A stretch of 64,000 nucleotides of DNA from Streptomyces achromogenes. GTDB taxonomy: Bacteria; Actinomycetota; Actinomycetes; Streptomycetales; Streptomycetaceae. Position numbers and translations under genes: made by a program. Of the stretch, positions 46,676 through 55,010 are shown piece after piece. The stretch is taken from contig NZ_JAUSYH010000001.1 in assembly GCF_030816715.1 (NCBI RefSeq), forward strand, positions 3,038,001 through 3,102,000, in the 5' to 3' direction. Position 1 is the stretch's first letter. Each line of letters begins with the position of its first letter. The notes under the pieces are model-generated. The model was not told the DNA's origin, searched no databases, and was given only the letters and a program-made list of their open reading frames with translations.

Positions 46676-48508
46676 TCATCCGGTCGAGGAGCGTTTGTAG
46701 TCCTTGCCGAGGACGACCGCCACGTCGGCGTTCCCGGAGACGGCGCCCTTCTTCACGGCGTCGGCGTCCAGCCCCAGGGTCTTGGCGACCTCGACGGCGT
46801 TGGCCTTGTCGGCGGCGTCCCCGTACAGGACCTGGGAGGCCGCCTTCGTGCCGGACGGGGCCCCGCCCTCCACGAAGGTGAAACCGCCGTTGAGGAGGAC
46901 CACGCGCGCGTCCTCGGTGTTGGCCTTGGCGCCACTGGCGTTCTGGACGAAGACGCTGACCGCCGCGTCCTTGTCGGGGCTCTTCGCGGTCCCGCCGAGG
47001 ACGTCCTTGACGACGCCCGCACTGGCCTGGGCGCTGAGCGTGCCGTCGGCCTGGACGGGCAGCAGGGCGGTCTTGTAGTCCCCACCCTTGGCGAGATCGG
47101 CGAGCTTGGCCAGGAAGGCGCCGAGATCCTTGTCGGTCAGGGAGGGGTCGAGGATCTGCGCGAGGGTCTGCACGGTGACGGTGGCGCCCTGCGCGTCGGA
47201 GGACACCTTGCGCAGCACGCCCTGCATGACCTGGCCGAACCGCTGCAGCTGAGCGTTCTGGGCCTCGCCCTCGGCGCGGTGGGTGGCGTAGGCGACCGCC
47301 ATCTTGCCGCTGAGGGTCTGCTTCTCGCCCTTGGCGACGAGGGGAGCCTCGCCCTTCTTGGCGTTCGGGCCGGGCACGGCCGTGTCGGTGTCGACCTCGA
47401 TGCCGCCGACGAGGTCGACGAGGTTCTGCAGGTACGGGGTGTCCAGACGCCAGGTGCCCTGGATGCTGGTACCGAGCACGGTGTCCAGCGCGCCGCGCGT
47501 CCCGTCGGAGCCGTCGTCGTCGACGGATTTGGCGAGGGTCGTCGTGGTGCCGTCGTCCTGCGTGAGCACGAGGGAGTTGGGCAGCAGGACCGTGGTGCCC
47601 TGCTTGGTCGTGGTGTTGTCGACGAGCAGCGCCGTGGAGGTGCCGCCCCCGGCCGTGTCGTGCAGGTGGACGACGACCACGTCGCGCTTCTGGGCGGCAG
47701 CCGCGGTCGTGCCGCCGGCGCCGGAGTCCGAGGACGACGACAGACCGGGCAGCTTCCCCGCATACCAGAGGTAGCCCACCCCGCCGACCGCGACCAGCGC
47801 CAGGACCACGACGAGAGCGACGAGCCGGCTGCGGGCGCGCCGCTTGGCCTCCTCGCGGCGCTCGGTGCGGTTCTCGGTGAAGTTCAGCCAGTCGATGACG
47901 TCCTCGGAGTCACCGTCGGGCTCCTCCACGAACGCGAACTGCTCGGTGTGGTACTCCCGTTGCTCCTGCCCGACGTCGCCGGCGCCCTCCCGGGCGTCCG
48001 CCGCGGCGTCACCGGCGCCGCCACCGGGCCTCGTGTCGCCGTCCACGCCTGCCCTGACGGGTGACTCGGCCGGGCCGGCCTGCTGCGGGATGTAGGCGGT
48101 CTGCTCGGCGGTGCGTGACTGCTCGGCCCGGGGCTGCTGCCCGGCGGCGGTCTGCCCGTAGGGGTCGTAGGGGGCCTGCGTCGCGGTGCCGTACGGGTCG
48201 TAGGCCGGGGTGGGCGCCTGGGAGCCGGTGTCGTACGGGTCGTAGGCGGGTGTCTGCTGCCCGCCCGTGGCGTATGGGTCGTAGCCGTACCCCTGCTGCC
48301 CGTGGCCCTGGCCCTGGGTCTGGCCCTGCTGCCCCTGGCCCTGGGTCTGGCCCTGCTGCCCCTGGTACTGCTGCTGCCCGTACGGGTCGTAGGACTGCTG
48401 TGCGGCCTGCTGGGGCGGGACCTGCCGGTAGACGGGCTGGCCGTACTCGTCGTAGCCGACGAGTTCGTACTGGTCGCCGCCGTACCCCGCGTCGTGTCGG
48501 TCGTTCAC
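46676..48508 (-). CDS. pdtA: LCP (LytR-CpsA-Psr) family wall-polymer transferase, PdtA-like
   Basis: A 610-residue membrane protein. The first 230 residues are Gln/Gly/Tyr-rich repeats (GQQGQTQGQ twice from a 27-base DNA duplication at 48308 and 48335; YDPY five times). A cytoplasmic basic patch and one transmembrane helix (RLVALVVVLALVAVGGVGYLWY, about residue 255-275) follow, then a divergent LCP domain and a LytR_C domain (VSVFVQNASGAKANTEDARVVLLNGGF). LCP enzymes attach wall glycopolymers to peptidoglycan. Position between rsfS and nadD matches S. coelicolor SCO2578/PdtA, reported to attach polydiglycosylphosphate and to matter for sporulation (from memory). Canonical RSDT and PRD motifs are replaced here. 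Confidence 0.82.
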   Translation of the reverse strand: MNDRHDAGYGGDQYELVGYDEYGQPVYRQVPPQQAAQQSYDPYGQQQYQGQQGQTQGQGQQGQTQGQGHGQQGYGYDPYATGGQQTPAYDPYDTGSQAPTPAYDPYGTATQAPYDPYGQTAAGQQPRAEQSRTAEQTAYIPQQAGPAESPVRAGVDGDTRPGGGAGDAAADAREGAGDVGQEQREYHTEQFAFVEEPDGDSEDVIDWLNFTENRTERREEAKRRARSRLVALVVVLALVAVGGVGYLWYAGKLPGLSSSSDSGAGGTTAAAAQKRDVVVVHLHDTAGGGTSTALLVDNTTTKQGTTVLLPNSLVLTQDDGTTTTLAKSVDDDGSDGTRGALDTVLGTSIQGTWRLDTPYLQNLVDLVGGIEVDTDTAVPGPNAKKGEAPLVAKGEKQTLSGKMAVAYATHRAEGEAQNAQLQRFGQVMQGVLRKVSSDAQGATVTVQTLAQILDPSLTDKDLGAFLAKLADLAKGGDYKTALLPVQADGTLSAQASAGVVKDVLGGTAKSPDKDAAVSVFVQNASGAKANTEDARVVLLNGGFTFVEGGAPSGTKAASQVLYGDAADKANAVEVAKTLGLDADAVKKGAVSGNADVAVVLGKDYKRSSTG

Positions 48509-48524
48509 CGGTACCCCTCTCGGC

Positions 48525-49151
48525 TCACTCGCCGCGGTACAGCTCGCGCTTGTCGATGTAGCGCACGACGCCGTCCGGCACCAGGTACCAGACGGGGTCG
48601 CCCTTGGCGACTCTCGCACGGCAGTCGGTGGAGGAGATGGCGAGCGCGGGCACCTCGACGAGCGAGACGCCGCCTTCGGGCAGGCCGGGATCCATGAGGT
48701 TGTGCCCCGGCCGGGTGACGCCGATGAAATGCGCGAGCGAGAACAGTTCGGCGCTGTCCCGCCAGGTCAGGATCTGGCCCAGGGCGTCGGCGCCGGTGAT
48801 GAAGAAGAGGTCGGACTCGGGGTTGAGAGCCCGCAGGTCGCGCAGGGTGTCCACGGTGTAGGTGGGGCCGCCGCGGTCGATGTCGATGCGGCTGACCGAG
48901 AACTGCGGGTTCTCGGCGGTCGCGATGACCGTCATCAGGTAGCGGTCCTCCGCCGGGGAGACGCTGCGGTGGCTCTTCTGCCAGGGCTGGCCCGTGGGGA
49001 CGAACACGACCTCGTCCAGGTGGAACTGCGCTGCGACCTCACTGGCCGCCACGAGGTGTCCATGGTGGATCGGATCGAACGTTCCGCCCATGACGCCGAG
49101 GCGGCGCCTGCCGGGGTTCGACGGGCCGGTAGCCATGTCCTGCTCTCCCAT
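48525..49151 (-). CDS. nadD: Nicotinate-nucleotide adenylyltransferase
   Basis: A 208-residue enzyme making nicotinic acid adenine dinucleotide from NaMN and ATP in NAD synthesis. The nucleotidyl-transferase motif is [18 protein letters not shown], and the ISSTxxR motif reads ISSTDCRAR. The ATG at 49151 has GGTAGGG upstream; the ATG at 49136 (five codons on) is preceded by GGGAGAGCAGGA and is equally possible. It lies 16 bases upstream of the LCP gene, so they are probably cotranscribed. Confidence 0.96.
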   Translation of the reverse strand: MGEQDMATGPSNPGRRRLGVMGGTFDPIHHGHLVAASEVAAQFHLDEVVFVPTGQPWQKSHRSVSPAEDRYLMTVIATAENPQFSVSRIDIDRGGPTYTVDTLRDLRALNPESDLFFITGADALGQILTWRDSAELFSLAHFIGVTRPGHNLMDPGLPEGGVSLVEVPALAISSTDCRARVAKGDPVWYLVPDGVVRYIDKRELYRGE

Positions 49152-49248
49152 GCGTGCAGACCCTACCGGCCCGGTCGCGGGGCCCCGGCCGGCAGATGTC
49201 CGGAGCGCCCCGCTATGCCGGACTGCCCGTCGCCGAACACCCGGGGGC

Positions 49249-49413
49249 TCAGCGGTCGCGGTTGAAGCGGGTGGTGATCCACAGCAGGAGCAGCAGGATG
49301 ATGAAGGCGCCACCGCCCGTGACCAACGGGTCGAGGCTCTGGTGGTTGCCGCCGTGCTCCTCGCCCCCGGCGGCGAGGGTGACCAACTGGGCAGCGGCGC
49401 TGTGAAGGCTCAT
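49249..49413 (-). CDS. Small single-pass membrane protein, 54 residues
   Basis: A short frame beginning [19 protein letters not shown], with His/Gly-rich [11 protein letters not shown], then one transmembrane helix ([14 protein letters not shown]) and a basic end. No family is known to me. Ribosome binding site is weak. It is supported by codon bias, by the membrane segment with positive-inside charge, and by a companion of similar design 146 bases upstream. Confidence 0.6.
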   Translation of the reverse strand: MSLHSAAAQLVTLAAGGEEHGGNHQSLDPLVTGGGAFIILLLLLWITTRFNRDR

Positions 49414-49558
49414 CTTCGGCAGGACCTATCCGATGGAGGTCCCCCCGCTCGAGCGAGGTCGAGAGTGGGGGAGGGCGGGATAAAGACGTCGGCCCATCGT
49501 AGACGGGCGGCTCGGCGGCGATCACGCCGACTGCGCCATTGGGAACCTTCCCGTCGGC

Positions 49559-49720
49559 TCAGTCGTCTTTCCGCTTGTATCCCCGCAACAGGAACCACGC
49601 GGTGAGTGCACAGCCCAGGATCATCACGATCAGTACGACGCGGAGCAGATTCCCCGGCCCCTGCTGCTGGGCGGCGCCGACGGCCTCGGAGAGCCAGGCG
49701 GCTGCGGGATGGTGCTCCAT
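49559..49720 (-). CDS. Small single-pass membrane protein, 53 residues
   Basis: Starts MEHHPAAAWLSEAVGAAQQQ, then a helix (LLRVVLIVMILGCALTAWFLL) and the basic tail RGYKRKDD. The start has AAGGAG nine bases upstream. The design parallels the 54-residue protein downstream: short outer polar segment, one helix, short basic inner tail. Both lie in the nadD/M48 interval next to wall-biosynthesis genes; their function is unknown. Confidence 0.65.
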   Translation of the reverse strand: MEHHPAAAWLSEAVGAAQQQGPGNLLRVVLIVMILGCALTAWFLLRGYKRKDD

Positions 49721-49859
49721 GGGGCGGGACTCCTTCGGTGTAGTGCCCGTCCACGGTAACTCCGCCTAGGCTGGCCTCTGCTTCGGGGGCGCAAAGGGCC
49801 GCACAAGGGTCCGTAAAGGGTCATGCACAGGGGCCACACAGACGCACATGGGGGAAGAC

Positions 49860-51005
49860 ATGTCCGACGACGGCCACAAGCACAACGGCGGCCACGACAA
49901 CGTGCCGAGCAGGCAGCGCAGGCGCTTCCCGGGAATCTCCTCGCGTGCGTACGAGCACCCCGCCGACCGTTCCGCCCTGGTGGCGCTGCGCAAGCTGAGC
50001 GGCTTCGACACGGTGTTCAAGGCGCTCAGCGGGCTGCTGCCGGAGCGCAGCCTCAGGCTGCTGTTCCTGTCCGACTCCGTGCGGGTCTCCGACCAGCAGT
50101 TCGCGCACCTCAACGACATGCTGCGGGACGCCTGTTACATCCTGGATCTGGAGAAGGTCCCGCCGATGTACGTCAACCAGGACCCGCAGCCCAACGCCAT
50201 GTGCATCGGCCTGGACGAGCCGGTCATCGTGGTCACCACCGGCCTCGTCGAACTGCTCGACGAGGAGGAGATGCGGGCGGTCGTCGGGCACGAGGTGGGT
50301 CACGCGCTGTCCGGGCACGCCGTGTACCGCACGATCCTGCTGTTCCTGACGAACCTGGCGGTCCGGGTTGCCTGGATCCCGCTGGGCAACCTCGCGATCA
50401 TGGCGATCGTGACGGCGCTGCGCGAGTGGTTCCGCAAGTCGGAGCTGTCCGCCGACCGGGCCGGCCTCCTCGTCGGCCAGGACGTGAAGGCCTCGATGCG
50501 GGGTCTCATGAAGATCGCCGGCGGCAACCACCTGCACGAGATGAACGTGGACGCGTTCCTGAAGCAGGCCGAGGAGTACGAGGCCGGCGGCGACCTGCGC
50601 GACTCCGTACTGAAGATCCTCAATGTGCTGCCCCGGACCCACCCCTTCACCACGGTTCGTGCGGCCGAGCTGAAGAAGTGGGCGGAGTCCCGCGACCACC
50701 AGCGGATCATGGACGGCCACTACCCCCGACGCAGCGAGGACAAGGACACCTCGGTCACGGACTCCTTCCGGGAGTCCGCCGCCCACTACGCGACAAGCGT
50801 CAAGAGCTCCAAGGACCCGCTGATGAAGCTGGTCAGCGACATAGCGGGCGGTGCGGGCGGCCTGGGCGGGCGCGTCCGGCGCGGTTTCGACGGCTTCACC
50901 GGCCCGACTCCGTCGCAGGACCGGCCGCGCGACGGCTCGGACGAGGCGGACGGAGAGGGCGGGGCGCAGGGCCCGAAGGACACGCCCCCGCACGGCGACA
51001 AGTAA
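49860..51005 (+). CDS. M48 family metalloprotease
   Basis: A 381-residue Zn peptidase (Ste24/HtpX clan). The motif is VVGHEVGHALSGH (HExxH), with the third ligand Glu in RKSELSADRAGLL. Two hydrophobic segments flank the motif (TILLFLTNLAVRVAWIPLGN), indicating membrane association. The C-terminus is Gly/Asp/Arg-rich and disordered. The ATG at 49860 has GGGGGAA just upstream; another ATG at 49848 would add four residues. Such proteases process or degrade membrane proteins. It is convergent with the SCO2583-like gene. Confidence 0.9.
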   Translation: MSDDGHKHNGGHDNVPSRQRRRFPGISSRAYEHPADRSALVALRKLSGFDTVFKALSGLLPERSLRLLFLSDSVRVSDQQFAHLNDMLRDACYILDLEKVPPMYVNQDPQPNAMCIGLDEPVIVVTTGLVELLDEEEMRAVVGHEVGHALSGHAVYRTILLFLTNLAVRVAWIPLGNLAIMAIVTALREWFRKSELSADRAGLLVGQDVKASMRGLMKIAGGNHLHEMNVDAFLKQAEEYEAGGDLRDSVLKILNVLPRTHPFTTVRAAELKKWAESRDHQRIMDGHYPRRSEDKDTSVTDSFRESAAHYATSVKSSKDPLMKLVSDIAGGAGGLGGRVRRGFDGFTGPTPSQDRPRDGSDEADGEGGAQGPKDTPPHGDK

Positions 51006-51020
51006 AGCTCCGCTCCACCG

Positions 51021-51064
51021 CCCCGGCCTCACACCCCGTCCCTCTCGGCCCCGGCCTCACACCC
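51021..51064. repeat. Direct repeat crossing a stop codon
   Basis: CCCCGGCCTCACACCC occurs at 51021-51036 and 51049-51064 (period 28). The second copy contains the stop codon (51057-51059) of the leftward SCO2583-like gene; the gap is 52 bases between convergent stops. Confidence 0.85.
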
Positions 51065-52124
51065 TGGGCTGCGCGCTCGTCGCCAGGGCCCCGCACAGGG
51101 CCGTCGCGCCGCCGGTCGCATAGGGGTCCGTACCGGCCGGGCCGCCCGACTTCGCGGTCTGGCCGGCGAGCAGTGGCCGCAGGTGGTTCGTGGAGTCCTC
51201 GGCGCAGGAGAGCGGCCCCGCCTGGACGTAGGACACGATCAGCTGGAGCTGGTGGGTGCGCAGGTCCTCGCGGTCGAAGCGGAACTGCAGCTCACGGCGG
51301 ACGGTGAACAGGGAGGCCGGGGCGGCGGCGGCGCCCGCGGGCCGCAGTGCGTACACGAGGGTGTGGTCCGCGGTGACCTCGAGGGTCGAGGAGTCGGTCT
51401 CGGCGGCCTGCAAGGTCCCCTGGACCCGGACCTTGCGGTCGGCCAACTGGGCCAGGGCGGGGTCGAAGCGGACCAGCCAGCCGGTCGGCGCGTGCCGGCC
51501 GTCGGCGGCGGGATGGCTGAAGCTCTCGTCGAACTGGTCGAGCTGGTCGGCGTCGATGAGCGCCCGCACGGGCCGCACCTGCTGCCCGGTGAGCACCTCC
51601 GGATAGAGGGAGGAGTGCACGATGTACTCCTTGGCCGTGGTCAGCGCGGCCACGACCTGGCTGTCGGAGAAGTGCGCGGTGCGCCGGGAGGCGGGCAGCG
51701 GCACGCCCTCGGCGCCGATGCGGAACTGCGCGGCGGGGCTGTGCGCGAAGAGCGATTCGGGGGCGGCCGCCCCGGGCACGGCTCCCTGCGGGGAGAGCGG
51801 GATGACGGTCATCCGCAGTGGTTCGGCGGTGCGGCGGGCCGTCTGGGTCTGGTAGGGGTTGCGCAAGCCCATGTAGACGGCGGTGCCGAAGGCAATGGCG
51901 ATCAGCAGTACCAGGGCCAGGGCCTGCCGGGACAGGCCGCCGCGTCGTCGCGCGGGGCGGCGGCGGACGGCGGGGGCGTGGTCGGTCAGGCGCTCGTGCG
52001 CGGAGTACTCCTGGATGCGGGCAGCGCGGATGAACGACTCGTCGAAGACGACGGATCGGTACTCGTCCTCACCTCCGGAAGTGCCCTCGGGTGTCCCCTC
52101 CGGTGGGTCTCCAGGGCCGGCCAT
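51057..52124 (-). CDS. SCO2583-like single-pass membrane protein
   Basis: A 355-residue protein. The cytoplasmic N-terminus carries YRSVVFDESFIRAARIQEYS, a motif shared with the neighbouring 199-residue protein. A basic patch and one transmembrane helix follow (LALVLLIAIAFGTAVYMGL), then a large outer domain with strands such as WLVRFDPALAQLADRKVRVQGTL and two late cysteines (LSCAED, ALCGAL) that may be disulfide-linked. Place and motif match the SCO2583 family of Streptomyces; function is unassigned, though the context is wall synthesis. Confidence 0.78.
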   Translation of the reverse strand: MAGPGDPPEGTPEGTSGGEDEYRSVVFDESFIRAARIQEYSAHERLTDHAPAVRRRPARRRGGLSRQALALVLLIAIAFGTAVYMGLRNPYQTQTARRTAEPLRMTVIPLSPQGAVPGAAAPESLFAHSPAAQFRIGAEGVPLPASRRTAHFSDSQVVAALTTAKEYIVHSSLYPEVLTGQQVRPVRALIDADQLDQFDESFSHPAADGRHAPTGWLVRFDPALAQLADRKVRVQGTLQAAETDSSTLEVTADHTLVYALRPAGAAAAPASLFTVRRELQFRFDREDLRTHQLQLIVSYVQAGPLSCAEDSTNHLRPLLAGQTAKSGGPAGTDPYATGGATALCGALATSAQPRV

Positions 52125-52260
52125 ACTTTCAGGGTAGGTCGCACGGACCTCGGGTAAACGCCCCGCTGTACGACAAGTTCTGACAGGGGCTCATCAGCTG
52201 GGCGCCCGCGCGCGTACGGGCTCGTACCGCTTTGCGTCGTACAGGCGTTCGTGCAGACGT

Positions 52261-52860
52261 TCAGGGAGTCCGCGGGACCGCCGAGACGGGTGGCCGGGAC
52301 TGGTCGGCGGATGCGGAGGGCGGTGGCACGCTCCCCTGCTCGAGTCCGGTCGTGGCGGGCGACGGCAGCTGGTCACGGCTGCCCGAGGAGGTGCCCCGGT
52401 AGACCGCGGCGAAAGCCAGCGCAACCATGCCGACGCCCATGACCAGGGCGAGCATCCAGGCCACGGGACGATGCCAGCGGACCTGTCTGCCGTACGGCCC
52501 GTGGGCGCCGTAGTGACGCTCCCAGGCTTCGGTCAGGTCGGCGTCCGGGTCGTCGAGGTCCGGATCGTGGCCGAAATCGTCCGCACCGTAGACGTCCTCG
52601 AAGCGGTCGCCTCTGGCGCGGGCTCTGCGGGCCTCGGCCTCCGAGGCCTCGGCTCTCGCCTCGGCGGCGGCAAGGAGACGTTCGACGGCGGTCGGCTCGT
52701 GCACCACGGCCGCCCGTACGAAGGCCTCGTCGAAGACCACGGAGGCGAACTCTTCGTCCGACACCCCGCGGTCGTGGTCGTCGTCGGGCTCCCAGCCGTC
52801 AGGGAACGGCGTACCCCCCACGTCCTCCGGCACGTGTCCAGAGTAGACCTGGAGGGTCAT
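52261..52860 (-). CDS. SCO2584-like membrane protein, spore wall associated
   Basis: A 199-residue protein. FASVVFDEAFVRAAVVHEP near residue 40 is shared with the adjacent larger protein. A Glu/Ala/Arg helical region (LLAAAEARAEASEAEARRARARG) is probably a coiled coil. Acidic DPDLDDPDADLTEAWERHYG precedes one transmembrane helix (AWMLALVMGVGMVALAFAAVY) and a short Pro/Ser outer tail. Its position just upstream of proA matches S. coelicolor SCO2584, reported to be linked to the spore-wall synthesising complex (from memory). It is 136 bases upstream of the SCO2583-like gene on the same strand. Confidence 0.78.
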   Translation of the reverse strand: MTLQVYSGHVPEDVGGTPFPDGWEPDDDHDRGVSDEEFASVVFDEAFVRAAVVHEPTAVERLLAAAEARAEASEAEARRARARGDRFEDVYGADDFGHDPDLDDPDADLTEAWERHYGAHGPYGRQVRWHRPVAWMLALVMGVGMVALAFAAVYRGTSSGSRDQLPSPATTGLEQGSVPPPSASADQSRPPVSAVPRTP

Positions 52861-52964
52861 TTTGGGCAGGCGGACGGAAAATTCATGCGCAGGACGAGAC
52901 GCCTTTCACGGCGTTCGCCGCGCGGCGGCGCACCCGGCCGTTCGGGGCGTTCCCGCCGCCCGGG

Positions 52965-54251
52965 TCAGCGCCGTACGTGTCCGTCGCCCGTGACGATGTA
53001 CTTCGTGCTGGTCAGCTCCGGCAGACCCATGGGACCGCGGGCGTGCAGCTTCTGGGTGGAGATGCCGATTTCCGCGCCGAAGCCGAACTGGCCCCCGTCG
53101 GTGAAGCGGGTGGAGGCGTTGACGGCCACCGTGGTGGAGTCGACCAGCTGGGTGAAACGTCGGGCCGCCTGCTGTGACGTGGTGACGATGGCCTCGGTGT
53201 GGCCGGAGGTCCACAGCCGGATGTGCTCGACGGCCCGGTCCAGCGAGTCGACGACGGCGGCGGCGATGTCGTAGGAGAGGTACTCGGTCTCCCAGTCCTC
53301 CGGGGTCGCCTCGACGACGGTCGCCTTGGAGTCCTCGGCGTATGCCAGCACGCGCTCGTCGGCGTGCACGGTCACGCCCGCCTCGGCGAGGGCGTCGAGG
53401 GCGCGGGGCAGGAACGTGGGGGCGATGTCCTGGTGGACGAGGAGGGTCTCGGCGGCGTTGCAGACGCTGACCCGGTGGGCCTTGGAGTTGATCAGGATGT
53501 CGATCGCCATGTCGAGGTCGGCGTGGGCGTCGACGTAGACGTGGCAGTTGCCGGTGCCGGTCTCGATGACCGGGACGGTGGACTCGGTGACCACGGTCCG
53601 GATGAGCGAGGCGCCGCCGCGCGGGATGAGGACGTCGACCAGTCCGCGGGCGCGCATCAGCTCGCGCACGCTGTCCCGGCCCTCGCCGGGCACCAGCTGC
53701 ACGGCGTCGGCGGGCAGCCCGGCCCCGCCCACGGCGTCACGGATCACCCGGACGAGGGCGCTGTTCGACTCGTAGGCGGAGGAGGAGCCGCGCAGCAGGA
53801 CGGCGTTGCCCGACTTCAGGCAGAGCGCGGCGGCGTCCACCGTGACGTTCGGACGGGCTTCGTAGATGATGCCGACGACGCCCAGCGGGACGCGCACCTG
53901 GCGCAGGTCGATGCCGTTGGGCAGAGTGGAGCCGCGCACGACCTCGCCGACCGGGTCGGGCAGTGCGACGACGTCCCGCACGTCGGAGGCGATGGCCCGG
54001 ACCCGCTCCGGGGTGAGGGTCAGCCGGTCGACGATCGCTTCGCTGGTGCCGGCCTCGCGGGCCTTGGCGATGTCCTTGGCGTTGGCCTCGACGATGTCAC
54101 TCGTACGGACCTCCAGCGCGTCCGCGATGGCGAGCAGCGCGTCGTCCTTGGCGGCCCGGGGCAGCGGCGCGAGGTCGGCGGCGGCCCCCTTCGCACGGTA
54201 GGCGGCCCGGGTGACCGGGGACATGGAGTCGTACGGCGAGAGCGTGGTCAT
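52965..54251 (-). CDS. proA: Glutamate-5-semialdehyde dehydrogenase
   Basis: A 428-residue enzyme of the proline pathway reducing gamma-glutamyl phosphate with NADPH to glutamate-5-semialdehyde. It has the aldehyde dehydrogenase fold with [32 protein letters not shown], the catalytic Cys in [12 protein letters not shown], and [22 protein letters not shown] at the end. ATG at 54251. ProB, which makes its substrate, lies 0.8 kb upstream on the same strand, with a hypothetical gene between them. Confidence 0.97.
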   Translation of the reverse strand: MTTLSPYDSMSPVTRAAYRAKGAAADLAPLPRAAKDDALLAIADALEVRTSDIVEANAKDIAKAREAGTSEAIVDRLTLTPERVRAIASDVRDVVALPDPVGEVVRGSTLPNGIDLRQVRVPLGVVGIIYEARPNVTVDAAALCLKSGNAVLLRGSSSAYESNSALVRVIRDAVGGAGLPADAVQLVPGEGRDSVRELMRARGLVDVLIPRGGASLIRTVVTESTVPVIETGTGNCHVYVDAHADLDMAIDILINSKAHRVSVCNAAETLLVHQDIAPTFLPRALDALAEAGVTVHADERVLAYAEDSKATVVEATPEDWETEYLSYDIAAAVVDSLDRAVEHIRLWTSGHTEAIVTTSQQAARRFTQLVDSTTVAVNASTRFTDGGQFGFGAEIGISTQKLHARGPMGLPELTSTKYIVTGDGHVRR

Positions 54252-54347
54252 AAGGGAAGGGTAGTGCGCCGCACCGGCCCGTTCACCGCTCGTTCCACAC
54301 CCCGAGATTCCCCGGGGGGACTTCTCCGGGCGCGGCGGCGAGCGGCG

Positions 54348-54857
54348 TCAGTAGGGGTGGACCCCCACGGGCGTCGCCGGGGCCGGGCCGTAGCCCTCGG
54401 CGATGCGCTGGTGGTACGTCTGGCGGTCGATGACCTCGAGGCCGACGATCTCCCAGGGCGGCAGGCCGGCCGTCTGGCGGTGCTCGCCCCACAGGCGCAG
54501 GGCGACGGCGGCCGCGTCATGCAGGTCGCGGGCCTCCTCCCAGTACCGGATCTCGGCGTGATCGCCCGCGTATCTGCTGGTCAGGAGGAACGGATGATCG
54601 TGGGCGAGCTGTTCCAGAGCCCGCCGGACCTCCTGCACCGGGGCCTCCTCGCCGGAGACGCTGAGGGTGACGTGCCACAGCCGGGCGATCTCCACGGGCT
54701 GCCCGCCCTTCGACTCGGCGACCGTCTGCGCCCGGAAGCGCTCACCGGCGGCCACGCTGGTCAGGGCGCGCTCCTCGCCGGACGTGCGCGGCGCCGCCGA
54801 ACCGGCCCCGCCGGTGCTCCCACGAGCCGCTGCCACCCCAGGGCGCACTCGTCTCAC
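54348..54857 (-). CDS. Conserved hypothetical protein between proA and proB
   Basis: A 169-residue protein with a GTG start fixed by AAAGGAGG five bases upstream. Residues 1-40 are Gly/Ala/Arg-rich; the rest looks like a compact alpha/beta domain (RLWHVTLSVSGEEAPVQEVRRALEQL, FLLTSRYAGDHAEIRYWEEARDL, IVGLEVIDRQTYHQRIAEGYG). The ferredoxin-like beta-alpha-beta arrangement and the proA-proB context suggest a small regulatory domain, but I recognise no family. The corresponding gene is conserved in Streptomyces at this position. Confidence 0.78.
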   Translation of the reverse strand: MRRVRPGVAAARGSTGGAGSAAPRTSGEERALTSVAAGERFRAQTVAESKGGQPVEIARLWHVTLSVSGEEAPVQEVRRALEQLAHDHPFLLTSRYAGDHAEIRYWEEARDLHDAAAVALRLWGEHRQTAGLPPWEIVGLEVIDRQTYHQRIAEGYGPAPATPVGVHPY

Positions 54858-55010
54858 GACGGCCTCCTTTACGCAGCGCTCGTGCGGATGTCCCGCGTTT
54901 CGCCGCGGTCACCCGCGGCCGTGTCCCTGAGACAAAGTTGAGCAGGCCGCACGCCTCCGCGGGGCGGTTTCACGGAACGTCCCCCACCGGTACGGATCGT
55001 TCGAGCGCGT

